The notes: a model not told the origin generated them from the letters alone. Positions 1-9,427 are shown, counted from the stretch's first letter. The stretch is DNA of 64,000 bases from Paenibacillus sp. (GCA_023663345.1 JAMPHR010000003.1:26989-90988); one strand, 5' to 3'. Numbers and translations are program-made.

Positions 1-1435
1 GCCATTTCTCCTTGAAGTCGCGGCGAACGAAGTTGATGAACTTGTTCTTGAGCTGGGTACGCATTTCCCAGATGGCATCGTCGGAAACCTTGAAGATTCC
101 CTCCCAAGCCTTGGGATCGCTCTGGTGGTCGAATACCTGATCGCCGAGGTGCTTGCTGTAGAATGCTTTCCACTCGCTTGCAGCCCAGGTGGGCATGTGT
201 ACGCCGTTGGTCACCCAGCCTACGTGGCTCTCTTCCCAGGAATAGCCTTTCCAGAGGCCGGCAAACATCTTCTTGGATACCTCGCCGTGGAGCCAGCTTA
301 CGCCGTTGGCCTCCTGGCAGGTGTTGAGGGCGAATACGCTCATCGAGAAGCGATCGTTGCTGTCGGGGTTCTCGCGGCCCATGTTCATGAGGTCCTGCCA
401 TGAGATACCTAAGAGTGCGGGATACTGCTGGAGGTACTTGTGGGCGAGGCCTTCGTCGAAGTAGTCATGACCTGCGGGCACGGGGGTGTGTACGGTGTAG
501 AGCGAAGAGGAACGCACGAGCTCGAGGGCGGTGTTGAAGTCGAGGCCCTTCTCCTGTACATAGTCGGCAAGACGCTGGAGGTTGAGCAATGCTGCGTGTC
601 CCTCGTTGGCGTGGTAGATCTCCGACTGGATGCCGAGCTTCTTGAGAGCGAGCACACCGCCGATACCGAGCAGATACTCCTGCTTGATGCGGTTTTCCCA
701 GTCGCCACCATAAAGCTTGTGGGTGATGGGGCGGTCAAACTCGCTGTTCATGTCGAAGTCGGTATCGAGCAGATACAGCTTCATGCGGCCCACGTTCACA
801 CGCCAGATGTGGCTGTAGATGATGCGGTCGTGGTAGGGCACCTCAAGTATCATGGGGTGGCCGTTCTCCTCGAGCACCTGCTCAATGGGGAGCTGGTTGA
901 AGTTCTGGGGCTCATAGTTGGCTATCTGCTGTCCGTCCACGCTGAGTGTCTGGGTGAAGTAGCCGTAACGGTAGAGGAAGCCGATGGCGGTCATGTCGAC
1001 GCGCGAGTCGGAGGCCTCCTTGATATAGTCGCCGGCGAGTACACCGAGACCGCCGGAATAGATCTTTAAGCAGTTGCACAGACCATACTCCATGGAGAAG
1101 TATGAAACCGAGGGGATGTCCTTGCGCATGGGCTGGGCCATGTAGTCCTGGAACATTTTCCATACATGGTCGATGCGGGCCATCATCTCTTTGTCGGCCA
1201 TGATTTCATCAAGGCGTTCCGAGGGGAGCTGCTGGAGGAGCATTACGGGATTCTCTCCGGTAGCACGCCACAGGTCGTGGTCGAGATCGCGGAAGAGGTT
1301 CTTGGCATCGCTGTTCCACACCCACCAGAGGTTGCGGGACAGTTTCTCAAGTGATTTCAATGCGGCGGGGAGCTGCGACTTCACAGTGATGTCGCGCCAT
1401 ACGGGGGCATTGGAGTTACTTACTGGTAGTTTCAT
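1..1435 (-). CDS. glgP: Alpha-glucan (glycogen) phosphorylase, 3' part cut by window edge
   Basis: This is the N-terminal 478 codons of a GT35 alpha-glucan phosphorylase, which releases glucose-1-phosphate from glycogen or maltodextrin in the cytoplasm. Reading the minus strand from the ATG at 1435 gives an uninterrupted frame starting MKLPVSNSNAPVWRDITVKS. It includes the Trp-rich N-terminal segment (LSRNLWWVWN) of the DUF3417/phosphorylase subfamily, then SYFSMEYGLC, YSGGLGVLAGDY and HANEGHAALL, all typical of this family. Usual length is about 850 residues, so the PLP-binding C-terminal half lies outside the window. It follows the glycogen synthase gene by 86 bp on the same strand, so the pair probably forms a glycogen synthesis and breakdown operon. 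Confidence 0.93.
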   Translation of the reverse strand, partial: MKLPVSNSNAPVWRDITVKSQLPAALKSLEKLSRNLWWVWNSDAKNLFRDLDHDLWRATGENPVMLLQQLPSERLDEIMADKEMMARIDHVWKMFQDYMAQPMRKDIPSVSYFSMEYGLCNCLKIYSGGLGVLAGDYIKEASDSRVDMTAIGFLYRYGYFTQTLSVDGQQIANYEPQNFNQLPIEQVLEENGHPMILEVPYHDRIIYSHIWRVNVGRMKLYLLDTDFDMNSEFDRPITHKLYGGDWENRIKQEYLLGIGGVLALKKLGIQSEIYHANEGHAALLNLQRLADYVQEKGLDFNTALELVRSSSLYTVHTPVPAGHDYFDEGLAHKYLQQYPALLGISWQDLMNMGRENPDSNDRFSMSVFALNTCQEANGVSWLHGEVSKKMFAGLWKGYSWEESHVGWVTNGVHMPTWAASEWKAFYSKHLGDQVFDHQSDPKAWEGIFKVSDDAIWEMRTQLKNKFINFVRRDFKEKW

Positions 1436-1521
1436 ATTAAATGATTAAGTAGTGACGCTGTTAATAAATAGGTGGAAAGATATGAAAATATGAGAGGGGA
1501 GAGGGGTGGTGTGTAGAGACG

Positions 1522-3237
1522 CTACATGCGTCGGGAAGCATTGTCCAGGGCTATGGAATATGCCTGGTCGTAATATGCGATGAAGTTGGCCCATGAGGCT
1601 GCGGCCGCTGTGCGCATGGCCGCCTTGCGTATGCGGGCCATGGTGCGGGAGTCGGCACAAGTCAGGTACTCGATGGAGTGTGCTATGTTGGTCACAACGT
1701 CGTGGTAGTTGGAGTCACCGCGGCCTATGACATTCACGCCACATTCCTCGAAATAGTTCTGGAATGATTCGAGCGCCCATTGTCCGAATCCCGAGAGGGA
1801 AGTGGTGACGGTGGGTACTCCGAACGCCACACTCTCAAGCGGAGTGTAACCCCAGGGTTCGTAGTAGGAGGGGAATACGGTGGCATCGGCTCCGATCAGC
1901 AGATCGTAGTAGGAGCGGTTGAATATGCCGTCGGTACCGTTGAGGTAACATGGCACATAGATTACAGTCACACGCGGATCCACATTGCAGAATCCGAGGG
2001 TGCGTATGCGGTTGATCACAGGATCGCTGTCGGGGTTGTTGAGCCAGTGGGTTATCACCGGTTCGGCAAGCGGTGCGTTGCAATCGGCGGGCTCGTTGCC
2101 GGCGAGTCGTTGCATCAGATCGGTGCGGGGCTCTTTGGGCCAGGCGGGAACCATCACGTAGGCTATCACCTTACGGCAAGCCGACATGTTGCGCAGCTCC
2201 GAAGCCATGTCGAGATATACATCGATACCCTTGTTGCGGTATTCGCAACGTCCGCTCGTGATCACTATGAAGGTGTTGTCGTCGTATCCGGCGCCGGTGA
2301 GGGCGTTGGCCACATTGATGAGGGCCGAGCGGGCCTCGGCGCGGGCTGCGTCAAAGCGTGCTGCCACGGGCACGAAATTCTTTTCAAAACCGTTGGGTGT
2401 TACCACGTCGGGACGGCGTTCGAGCAATTGCTCGCACTCGCGTGCGGTAATCTCGCTCACGGTGGTGAATGAGTCGGCCTGGTGGGCCGCTGCTTTCTCG
2501 AGCGAGTGTTTGGCCTCCATGTTGAGCTCACGGGCCATCTGGTCACCGTTATATCCGCTCATGTAGTCATACAGAGGCTTATTGTTTCCGCAGATACTGC
2601 GTCCTATGCTTGTAGCGTGGGTGGTGAATACGGTAGCGACCTGGGGCATCTTCCATTTCAGATACAGGAGCCCCATGCCGGTGGTCCATTCATCGAAGTG
2701 GGCCACCACTTCAGGTATCACTTTGCGGGGACGGCCACGACGTCCGGTAGGCGCTGCTGGGGCTACATTTCCGAAGCCCGACCGTATTATGGATTCTATT
2801 ACTATGCCTGAAGCGTGGGCAAAGGCACAGCCTTCGTCGTAATCGCCGTAAGCGTGGAGGGAATCTACGCCGAAGCGGTTCCACATCTCACCATAAAATT
2901 CGTCCTTGACGGCATACATGCCATCAAATTTTACAAGGACGGCTATCGGGCGGCCGGGAATCTCCCATCTGCCCACTCTTGCGCTTACGCCGTCGGGTAG
3001 ATTTGCGCTTTTGGCCCATTTGCTGAGGCCTGTAACGTTACATTCTGTGAACCAAGGTGACGGATTGGTTTCTGACCAAACGTCGGGACCGATAAAGACA
3101 GTGGTGTCTTTGCTAATTTTCTGGAGAGTTTTGGCTTTGGTGGAGAGCACGGTGTAGATGCCTCCGATCTTGTTACACACCTCCCAGCTGACTTCAAACA
3201 GTAACTTAGGGCGCTGTGTAGCAGGTTTAATGTCCAT
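1522..3237 (-). CDS. Glycogen synthase, GT3 (eukaryote-like) type
   Basis: This 571-residue cytoplasmic glycosyltransferase extends alpha-1,4-glucan chains from a nucleotide sugar. The N-terminus has FEVSWEVCNKIGGIYTVL, matching the opening of eukaryotic/GT3 glycogen synthases rather than the KTGGL motif of bacterial GT5 enzymes. The C-terminal lobe has PSYYEPWGYTPLESVAFG, the conserved GT3 donor-site segment with the catalytic Glu. The length is full for bacterial members, which lack the long regulated tails of yeast and animal enzymes. It is the first gene of a probable operon with the phosphorylase; a TACCTTTG -7 element lies about 30 bp upstream of the start. Donor preference (UDP- or ADP-glucose) cannot be read from sequence. 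Confidence 0.9.
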   Translation of the reverse strand: MDIKPATQRPKLLFEVSWEVCNKIGGIYTVLSTKAKTLQKISKDTTVFIGPDVWSETNPSPWFTECNVTGLSKWAKSANLPDGVSARVGRWEIPGRPIAVLVKFDGMYAVKDEFYGEMWNRFGVDSLHAYGDYDEGCAFAHASGIVIESIIRSGFGNVAPAAPTGRRGRPRKVIPEVVAHFDEWTTGMGLLYLKWKMPQVATVFTTHATSIGRSICGNNKPLYDYMSGYNGDQMARELNMEAKHSLEKAAAHQADSFTTVSEITARECEQLLERRPDVVTPNGFEKNFVPVAARFDAARAEARSALINVANALTGAGYDDNTFIVITSGRCEYRNKGIDVYLDMASELRNMSACRKVIAYVMVPAWPKEPRTDLMQRLAGNEPADCNAPLAEPVITHWLNNPDSDPVINRIRTLGFCNVDPRVTVIYVPCYLNGTDGIFNRSYYDLLIGADATVFPSYYEPWGYTPLESVAFGVPTVTTSLSGFGQWALESFQNYFEECGVNVIGRGDSNYHDVVTNIAHSIEYLTCADSRTMARIRKAAMRTAAAASWANFIAYYDQAYSIALDNASRRM

Positions 3238-3265
3238 TTGTCGTAGAAGTTATCGTTTTAGGGTG

Positions 3266-3273
3266 CAAAGGTA
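3266..3273 (-). promoter_or_regulatory. Bacteroidetes -7 promoter element for glycogen operon
   Basis: Read on the minus strand this is TACCTTTG, matching the Bacteroidetes -7 consensus TAnnTTTG, 28 bp upstream of the glycogen synthase start. No clear -33 TTTG was assigned. Confidence 0.6.
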
Positions 3274-3356
3274 AGCAATTTTCTTGAAACGGACGGCATA
3301 AAAAGGAAATAAATCCTCAAAATCACGTGGTTATTAACATTTGAGCGTTGCCCGGG

Positions 3357-4205
3357 TTATTTCCAGAGATACTTTTTATCAGGAAAAAGTGACGGCGCGC
3401 GCAGAGCTCCGGATATGAGACAGAACAGCGCCTTAAAGAATGTTGATTGTCGGGCTTTGTGTATTCTATATGCCTTCAGTGGTATGCGTAAAACCGATGT
3501 GCAAGGGTGCGTAATGGCGATAACGCACCCCATTGCGCGGATGTTATTGTCTGATAAGGATTGTTTGGATCCCGTGGTGGGATTAGGATGGGAACATATA
3601 ATGATCGGGATATGCCGGCATACCATACCGCGCTTTATCGCGGTGAGGAGCAACAGTTCATCCTCCCCGCCATGAAGGAGTGGTGAGCCGAGGCCAAAAT
3701 CGGGATGGAACCTTAATGTGCCACCTGTGGCACGGCGCAGAGCTATTTCTATGCTTGATACAAAATAATTCTTGGGCAGTGGTAGATGCAGATCGCTGTA
3801 AGCTGTGGGGTAGAGTTTGCTTCGGGTAGAATAATCGGCGCGAAGGGTGGCGACATCCATGTCGGGATTAGCCGTGAACGATTCCATCAGGCGGTAAATT
3901 CCCTCAGTGTGAAGTCTTGTGTCGTCATCCGTGATCAGTATGATATCGCCTGAGCAATGTGAGAGCGCATTGTTGCGGTTTCGTGACAGACCCTTGTCAT
4001 TGAAGCGGAGTATGGTCACGTCGTCACGTGCGGTCAATTGTTGTGGTATCGGAGCCTCGTGGTGATCCTGCCATGATACTATGTATCTCACACCGTCAAT
4101 CACCGGCAGATCCATACATGCCACGCGCTGTATCCCTTCAGGCTGATGGGTGGCGATAGCTACATCGAGTGTACACCGGCTGTGTGGGGCTGGCTCAATT
4201 GTCAC
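3357..4205 (-). CDS. Glycosyltransferase family 2 protein
   Basis: A 282-residue putative GT-A fold glycosyltransferase. The N-terminal strand has VAIATHQPEGIQR, followed by GLSRNRNNALSHCSGDIILITDDDTRL, the usual GT2 arrangement of a nucleotide-binding helix leading to a DDD metal/nucleotide site near residues 85-95. A later GGEDELLLL segment sits where GT2 enzymes keep the acceptor-side ED motif. There is no signal peptide. A basic C-terminus may contact the membrane. The start overlaps the end of the upstream prenyl synthase gene by 11 bp, so the two are probably co-transcribed and coupled. A role in surface glycan or lipid-linked sugar assembly is inferred; the substrate is unknown. Confidence 0.8.
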   Translation of the reverse strand: MTIEPAPHSRCTLDVAIATHQPEGIQRVACMDLPVIDGVRYIVSWQDHHEAPIPQQLTARDDVTILRFNDKGLSRNRNNALSHCSGDIILITDDDTRLHTEGIYRLMESFTANPDMDVATLRADYSTRSKLYPTAYSDLHLPLPKNYFVSSIEIALRRATGGTLRFHPDFGLGSPLLHGGEDELLLLTAIKRGMVCRHIPIIICSHPNPTTGSKQSLSDNNIRAMGCVIAITHPCTSVLRIPLKAYRIHKARQSTFFKALFCLISGALRAPSLFPDKKYLWK

Positions 4206-5172
4206 GGTCTATGATATAGTCGAGCAGGGTGAGGAGGGGAGTGGTGTCGAGATCCGGACCGAGTTCGGCGAGTATTGCAGCCGCCTCGTCGCGCAACCGG
4301 TGTAATGTGGCGGTGGCGTAGTCGATGCCTCCGGCCTTTATCGCGTATTCTATCAGAGTGGCGATCTCGTCATCATTGAGTGAGCCCCGCATCAGGAGGG
4401 CGTTCATCTCAAGACATTCCATAGTGGCCTCGCCCGACAGAGCGTGAAGCAAAGGCAGTGTCACCTTGCCTTCCCTCAGGTCATTGCCGGTAGGCTTGCC
4501 GAGAGAGTCGGATTTGAAATAATCGAATATGTCGTCCTTGATCTGGAAGCACTGGCCAAATTTCATGGCAAATCTGCGCATGATGTCCAGCTTGCGCTCA
4601 TCGGCCTCGGCCGCGTATGCGCCCATTTCCACACATGCCACAAAGAGTGATGCGGTCTTATGGGATATGATTTCGTAATACGCCTCTTCCGAGATGGTGT
4701 GATTGGTAGCGTTGTTGATCTGATCCATCTCTCCGGTCGACAGCAACCGGCCGAGCGATGCTATGGTCTCAACGGCTCTGAGGTCGCCGGTGGATATCAC
4801 CAGCTGTAGGGCCGATGACACGAAATAGTCGCCCACAAGCACTGCGATATGGTTGTCCCACATAGCATTGATTGTGGAGATGCCGTGGCGGGTGGCCGAC
4901 TGGTCTATCACATCGTCGTGGATGAGCGATGCGTTATGGAGCATCTCGATGGATGCTGCCGAGGCCATCACGCGCTCGGGATCGGCGGCGCCAAGCAGAT
5001 TGGCCGAGAGTATGACCATCATCGGCCTGAGTTGCTTCCCTTTATGGCTAAGGTACCGGCCTATCACCTCGTTGATGAGGGGATTGGCTGACCGCAGCTT
5101 GTCGGCGATGAGGCTGTTGAGCCTCTCGAGCTGGGGGGCAAGGGATGCGCGTATGGATTGGATGTTGGTCAT
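4195..5172 (-). CDS. ispB: Trans-polyprenyl diphosphate synthase (IspB-like)
   Basis: A 325-residue all-helical class 1 prenyltransferase that condenses isopentenyl diphosphate onto an allylic primer, probably for the menaquinone side chain. Both aspartate motifs are present: DDVID at about residues 86-90 and DDIFD at 213-217, with GKQLRP upstream of the first and IKDDIFDYF around the second. The frame extends 14 codons further upstream, but the ATG at 5172 is preferred because a TAAATTTG -7 element lies only 9 bp ahead of it, inside the longer reading frame. Chain length cannot be set from sequence alone. Downstream it overlaps the GT2 gene. Confidence 0.9.
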   Translation of the reverse strand: MTNIQSIRASLAPQLERLNSLIADKLRSANPLINEVIGRYLSHKGKQLRPMMVILSANLLGAADPERVMASAASIEMLHNASLIHDDVIDQSATRHGISTINAMWDNHIAVLVGDYFVSSALQLVISTGDLRAVETIASLGRLLSTGEMDQINNATNHTISEEAYYEIISHKTASLFVACVEMGAYAAEADERKLDIMRRFAMKFGQCFQIKDDIFDYFKSDSLGKPTGNDLREGKVTLPLLHALSGEATMECLEMNALLMRGSLNDDEIATLIEYAIKAGGIDYATATLHRLRDEAAAILAELGPDLDTTPLLTLLDYIIDRDN

Positions 5173-5181
5173 AACGGAGTG

Positions 5182-5189
5182 CAAATTTA
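5182..5189 (-). promoter_or_regulatory. -7 promoter element, nearly leaderless, for ispB
   Basis: On the minus strand this reads TAAATTTG (TAnnTTTG consensus), ending 9 bp before the ispB ATG. Transcription from it would start within a few bases of the start codon. Confidence 0.55.
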
Positions 5190-5305
5190 CAAAATTCTTC
5201 AATAAAAAGTCCAATTTTCAAAAATTTAAGTAAAAATAGAGATCCTCAACGGCTTTTTACATGATAAATGAGTAACTTTACCACAAATTTGACTATACCA
5301 CAATC

Positions 5306-8104
5306 ATGGAGAAACGACTATTTCTTCTGGATGCCTACGCGCTCATATATCGAGCCTACTATGCGCTGATACATTCTCCGCGCTTCGCATCGTCGACCGG
5401 ATTCAATACCTCGGCGGTGTTTGGCTTCTGCAATACTCTCGAGGATCTTCTGAAAAAGGAGGATCCCACCCACATAGCCGTGTGCTTCGATCCGCCCCAC
5501 GGCGTGACTTTCCGTCACGAGAAGTTTGAGGCCTATAAGGCCCAGCGCGACAAGCAACCCGAGGATATCACTCTCGCTATACCTTATATAAAGAAGATCC
5601 TCGAGGCCTACCGGATCCCTGTGATCGAGGTGGCCGGCTATGAGGCCGATGATGTGATAGGCACTCTTGCCACCCGGGCTGCCTCCAAGGGGTATGATAC
5701 CTATATGATGACCCCCGACAAGGATTATGGTCAGCTTGTGGGGCCACGGGTGTATATGTACCGTCCGGCGCTAAAGGGCGAGGGTTTTGAGGTCAGGGAC
5801 TCTGCGCGGGTGTGCGAGCGTTACGGTATATCCGATCCTAAGCAGGTGATAGATCTCCTGGCTCTCGAGGGGGATGCCTCCGACAATATTCCCGGCTGTC
5901 CTGGAGTAGGGGAGAAGACTGCCCGTAAGCTTATAGCCGAGTTTGGCAGTGTGGAGTCGTTGCTCGAGAATACCGACAAGCTCAAAGGTGCGCTTCAGCG
6001 CAAGGTCATAGACAATGCCGATCAGATACGCATGTCGAAATGGCTTGCAACGATATGTACCGATGCTCCGGTGGATATAGATATTGATTCGCTCGAACGC
6101 CGTCCCATGGATCCCGAGCGGTTGATGGAGATATACCGCGAGCTGGATTTCAAGTCGCTTATGGCAAGGCTCAAGGCCCAGATTGCATCGACCGAGGCTG
6201 TCAAGGCTGCCCGGAAAGCCGAGGCGGTCGCCACGACCGACGACGGATCGGGCATGGGCTCGCTCTTTGATGCTCCTGCAACCGTGGACGGAGATTCCTC
6301 CGGGTTTGAGGCCCAGGTTTGCGAGGCCCGGTTCTATGAAGTGGCCGACACGCCGGCTCGTATAGCCGAGGTGATTAACATTGCGTCCTCCCACCCCTTT
6401 GTGGGAATTGCCGCCTACGCTCCCGGCGAGGAGGCTATGGCTACGAGGCTCGAGGGCCTGGCAGTGAGCTGGGAGGCTTGCAAAGGGTACATTATCCCGT
6501 TCCCGGCCGACGGAGATGCACGTGCCGAGGTGCGTTCGGTAGTGGCACCTCTGTTTGTGAAGGATGGCCCCTGCCTGGTGAGCCTGGATATTAAGCGGGC
6601 CATGCTTTTGCTCATGCACGAGGGCATATCGTTCGACGCGCGTTATTTCGATGTGTCCGTGGCCCATTATGTGATCGATCCCGAGATGAAGCACGACGCT
6701 GCCACCATCTCGTCGAAATATCTCGGGTTGCCATTGCAGGGCATAGCGCCCGACACCCGTCCCGGCCATCCCAAGAAATCATTGCCGGTCGACGAGGCTA
6801 TGGCCCGATATTGTGAGGAGGCCGATCTGGCTTTGCGTCTGCGCCCTGTGCTTGTCGCCGAGGTCGCCACCCGCGACATGATGCCTTTGCTCGACGACGT
6901 GGAGTTTCCGCTCATACGAGTGCTTGCCGGAATGGAATGGACCGGAGTGAGAATCGATCCCGATGTCCTCACCGATCTGTCGGCCCGGCTCAAGGAGCGT
7001 CTTTCCGCACTTGAGCAGGAGGCTTACGATATGGCCGGCGGAGAATTTAATATAGGTTCGCCCGCCCAGGTGGGAATGGTGCTTTTCGATCGTCTCGCGA
7101 TCGACCCCAAGGCCAAACGCACGGCCCGCGGATCATATTCCACCACTGAGCAGGTGCTCGAGAAATATGCGGCCAAGGTGCCGTTGGTGAGCCTCATCCT
7201 CAAGATACGTCGCTTGCGCAAGCTCGTGACCACTTACCTCGACGCGCTTCCCGCGCTCATCAATCCCGAGACCGGAAAGATCCACACCTCGTTCAATCAG
7301 ACGGTCACTGCGACAGGCCGCATCTCCTCGACCAATCCCAATCTTCAGAATATACCCATCCGCACCGACGACGGGCGAGAGATACGTCGCGCATTTATCC
7401 CCGATCCCGGGCATGTGATGATGAGTGCCGACTATTCCCAGATAGAGTTGCGTCTTATCGCCGACCTGAGTGGCGACAAGGATATGATAGACGCTTTCCT
7501 GTCGGGCGATGATATACACCGCATCACCGCTTCCAAGGTCTACAAAGTGCCTCTCGAGGATGTCACCGAGGATCAGCGCCGTCATGCCAAGACCGCCAAT
7601 TTCGGTATTATATATGGTATATCGGCATTCGGTCTGTCGGAGCGTCTCGGCATAGCGCGTGCGGATGCTAAGAAACTTATCGACGGATACTTCGCCACAT
7701 ATCCTCATATCCGCGAATATCTCGACAAGGCTGTGGATGATGCCCGTCGCAACGGATATGTCACCACACGCATGGGACGCAGGCGTTATCTGCCTGAGAT
7801 CAATTCCCGCAACGCGGTGGTGCGCGGATATGCCGAGCGAAACGCCGTCAACGCTCCCATCCAGGGATCGGCCGCCGATATAATAAAGGTGGCGATGGTG
7901 AGGATATATGCCGGGATGGAAAGCCGTGGCATGAAATCACGCATGATCATGCAAGTGCACGATGAATTGATATTCGATGTGGAGCCGTCGGAGCTCGACG
8001 AGCTGAAATCGCTCGTGGTTTCTGGAATGGAGGGGGCCTATTCAGGTGTTGTGCCCCTTGAGGTTGCAGCAGGCGTCGCTCCAAACTGGCTCGAAGCTCA
8101 TTGA
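5306..8104 (+). CDS. polA: DNA polymerase I, with degenerate 3'-5' exonuclease domain
   Basis: A 932-residue family A DNA polymerase for Okazaki-fragment processing and repair. Residues 1-300 form the 5'-3' flap nuclease (LLDAYALIYRAYYAL, GYEADDVIGTLA, TPDKDYGQLV, GDASDNIPGCPGVGEKTA). The C-terminal half is a complete polymerase: SADYSQIELR (catalytic Asp near 709), the RRHAKTANFGIIYG finger helix, and MQVHDE (Asp near 886). Between them the proofreading fold is recognisable, but its metal ligands are not. The usual DTE strand reads FVGIAAYAPGEEA near residue 365, and the NxKYD helix reads SLDIKRAML near 426. Only the third motif (FDVSVAHYVID) remains similar. The enzyme probably lacks proofreading. 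Confidence 0.97.
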   Translation: MEKRLFLLDAYALIYRAYYALIHSPRFASSTGFNTSAVFGFCNTLEDLLKKEDPTHIAVCFDPPHGVTFRHEKFEAYKAQRDKQPEDITLAIPYIKKILEAYRIPVIEVAGYEADDVIGTLATRAASKGYDTYMMTPDKDYGQLVGPRVYMYRPALKGEGFEVRDSARVCERYGISDPKQVIDLLALEGDASDNIPGCPGVGEKTARKLIAEFGSVESLLENTDKLKGALQRKVIDNADQIRMSKWLATICTDAPVDIDIDSLERRPMDPERLMEIYRELDFKSLMARLKAQIASTEAVKAARKAEAVATTDDGSGMGSLFDAPATVDGDSSGFEAQVCEARFYEVADTPARIAEVINIASSHPFVGIAAYAPGEEAMATRLEGLAVSWEACKGYIIPFPADGDARAEVRSVVAPLFVKDGPCLVSLDIKRAMLLLMHEGISFDARYFDVSVAHYVIDPEMKHDAATISSKYLGLPLQGIAPDTRPGHPKKSLPVDEAMARYCEEADLALRLRPVLVAEVATRDMMPLLDDVEFPLIRVLAGMEWTGVRIDPDVLTDLSARLKERLSALEQEAYDMAGGEFNIGSPAQVGMVLFDRLAIDPKAKRTARGSYSTTEQVLEKYAAKVPLVSLILKIRRLRKLVTTYLDALPALINPETGKIHTSFNQTVTATGRISSTNPNLQNIPIRTDDGREIRRAFIPDPGHVMMSADYSQIELRLIADLSGDKDMIDAFLSGDDIHRITASKVYKVPLEDVTEDQRRHAKTANFGIIYGISAFGLSERLGIARADAKKLIDGYFATYPHIREYLDKAVDDARRNGYVTTRMGRRRYLPEINSRNAVVRGYAERNAVNAPIQGSAADIIKVAMVRIYAGMESRGMKSRMIMQVHDELIFDVEPSELDELKSLVVSGMEGAYSGVVPLEVAAGVAPNWLEAH

Positions 8105-8150
8105 TGCTGACCAGGAAAAACGTTAACCGCTAATTTTTAAATGCTAAATA

Positions 8151-8471
8151 ATGTCACCCGAAGAGAAACTTGCCATAGAAGAAAAGGTGGTCAAGATGCT
8201 TAAGACCGTCTTTGACCCCGAAATTCCTGTCGATATCTATAACCTCGGACTGATATATGCCATAGATCTCGATGATGAGGGCAACCTGCATATCGACATG
8301 ACGCTTACTGCCCCTAATTGCCCGGCCGCCGATTTCATTATCGACGATGCCCGCATCAAGCTCGAGAGTATCGAGGGGGTTAAAAGTGTGGATATACGCA
8401 TTGTCTTTGAGCCCGAGTGGACCAAGGATATGATGAGCGAGGAAGCCAAGCTTGACCTTGGTTTCCTTTAG
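8151..8471 (+). CDS. DUF59/MIP18 family iron-sulfur assembly protein
   Basis: A 106-residue single-domain protein of the DUF59 (MIP18/PaaD/SufT-like) family, which helps load or mature iron-sulfur clusters in the cytoplasm. The hallmarks are FDPEIPVDIYNLGLIY near residues 17-32 and LTAPNCPAADFI near 52-63, where the conserved Asp and Cys sit. The C-terminal IVFEPEWTKDMMSEEAKLDLGF segment is also typical. It lies 46 bp after polA and 16 bp before the LpxH-like gene, so the three may share a transcript. No partner suf genes are in the window, so the client proteins are unknown. Confidence 0.88.
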   Translation: MSPEEKLAIEEKVVKMLKTVFDPEIPVDIYNLGLIYAIDLDDEGNLHIDMTLTAPNCPAADFIIDDARIKLESIEGVKSVDIRIVFEPEWTKDMMSEEAKLDLGFL

Positions 8472-8487
8472 ACGTACTCCTGCGTGT

Positions 8488-9249
8488 ATGCGTGATCTTA
8501 CCTATTTCATCAGTGACCTTCACCTGGGAGCCGGATATATCGCCGACCACCGTCAGCATGAGCTGAAAGTGGTCAGCTTCCTTAGATCCATCGAGCCACG
8601 GGCCAGGAGGCTTATACTTCTCGGCGATATCCTGGATTACTGGTGGGAGTACCGCGATGTGGTGCCCCGTGGTTTTACACGTTTTTTCGGTGAGCTTGCC
8701 AGGCTTGCCGACAATGGTGTTGAGATCATCTGGTTCAAGGGCAATCATGATGTGTGGATATTTGACTACCTGCCCTCCGAGATAGGGCTGACTGTCCACG
8801 ACGGCATCATGGTCACTGAGATGGATGGAGCGAGATTCCTCATGGAGCATGGCGACGGGGTGGGGCGCTTGCCGTGGACATTCCGGCGGTTGAGGTCACT
8901 GTTCAGGTGCCGGGTGGCCCAGCGCATGTTTGCCGCCATCCATCCCCGCTGGACGGTTGGTTTTGCCCATGCCTGGTCATCCCACAGCCGCAAGAAAGGC
9001 GGTTATGTTTCCCGCGAGGGGGTGGGGGAATCGCTTGTTGATTATGCCCGGATGTACAATGAGGAACATCCCGATGCCAAGGTGGATTATTTCATATTCG
9101 GGCATCTTCATGTGCTCATGGACCGGAGCCTGGCCGACGGTTCGAAAGTGGTCGTATTGGGAGACTGGATATCCCGTTTCTCTTATGCCATATGGGATGG
9201 AAAAGAGCTTTCCATGCACATTTACGACGACCGGGATTTGAAAAAATAA
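8488..9249 (+). CDS. lpxH: UDP-2,3-diacylglucosamine diphosphatase (LpxH-like)
   Basis: A 253-residue calcineurin-like metallophosphoesterase that probably cleaves UDP-2,3-diacylglucosamine to lipid X in lipid A biosynthesis, at the inner face of the cytoplasmic membrane. The metal-ligand motifs occur in order: ISDLHLGA near residue 7, LGDILDYWWE near 44, GNHD near 81, EHGDG near 114 and FGHLH near 202. The ATG at 8488 is chosen over the in-frame ATG at 8452 because the family begins directly with the first metal strand and the earlier start would overlap the DUF59 gene. Related metallophosphatases exist, so the exact substrate is inferred. Confidence 0.85.
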   Translation: MRDLTYFISDLHLGAGYIADHRQHELKVVSFLRSIEPRARRLILLGDILDYWWEYRDVVPRGFTRFFGELARLADNGVEIIWFKGNHDVWIFDYLPSEIGLTVHDGIMVTEMDGARFLMEHGDGVGRLPWTFRRLRSLFRCRVAQRMFAAIHPRWTVGFAHAWSSHSRKKGGYVSREGVGESLVDYARMYNEEHPDAKVDYFIFGHLHVLMDRSLADGSKVVVLGDWISRFSYAIWDGKELSMHIYDDRDLKK

Positions 9250-9407
9250 TGTAATTAACAAATTTTAAACAAGTCGGATTGAGTAAATGTGGTATCAACA
9301 ATAAGTTGTTGTATAGGTAGTTAAGAACGGAGGAGATGGCCTTGAAAGGTAACAAGCCATGAAAATATGTTGGATAACATATAAAAAAATTTCGCCACCC
9401 CCGAAAG
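9250..9407. other. Intergenic stretch without recognised gene
   Basis: AT-rich DNA between the LpxH-like gene and the short transcription unit. A weak imperfect hairpin (ATGGCCTTG ... CAAGCCAT, 9334-9361) is the only structure seen; I find no coding potential and no clear terminator for the upstream genes. Confidence 0.4.
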
Positions 9408-9413
9408 TTGCTC

Positions 9414-9421
9414 TATCTTTG
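9414..9421 (+). promoter_or_regulatory. -7 promoter element of orphan short transcript
   Basis: TATCTTTG matches TAnnTTTG. No open reading frame follows; instead an intrinsic terminator lies about 65 bp downstream. Confidence 0.55.
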
Positions 9422-9427
9422 CATCAC

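Noticed and set aside
440..1069. 209-codon plus-strand frame at the window start
   Set aside because: Antisense to the clearly recognisable alpha-glucan phosphorylase, which runs off the window edge.
5771..6769. 332-codon open frame antisense to polA
   Set aside because: A by-product of codon bias opposite the 5' nuclease and exonuclease domains; no recognisable motif.
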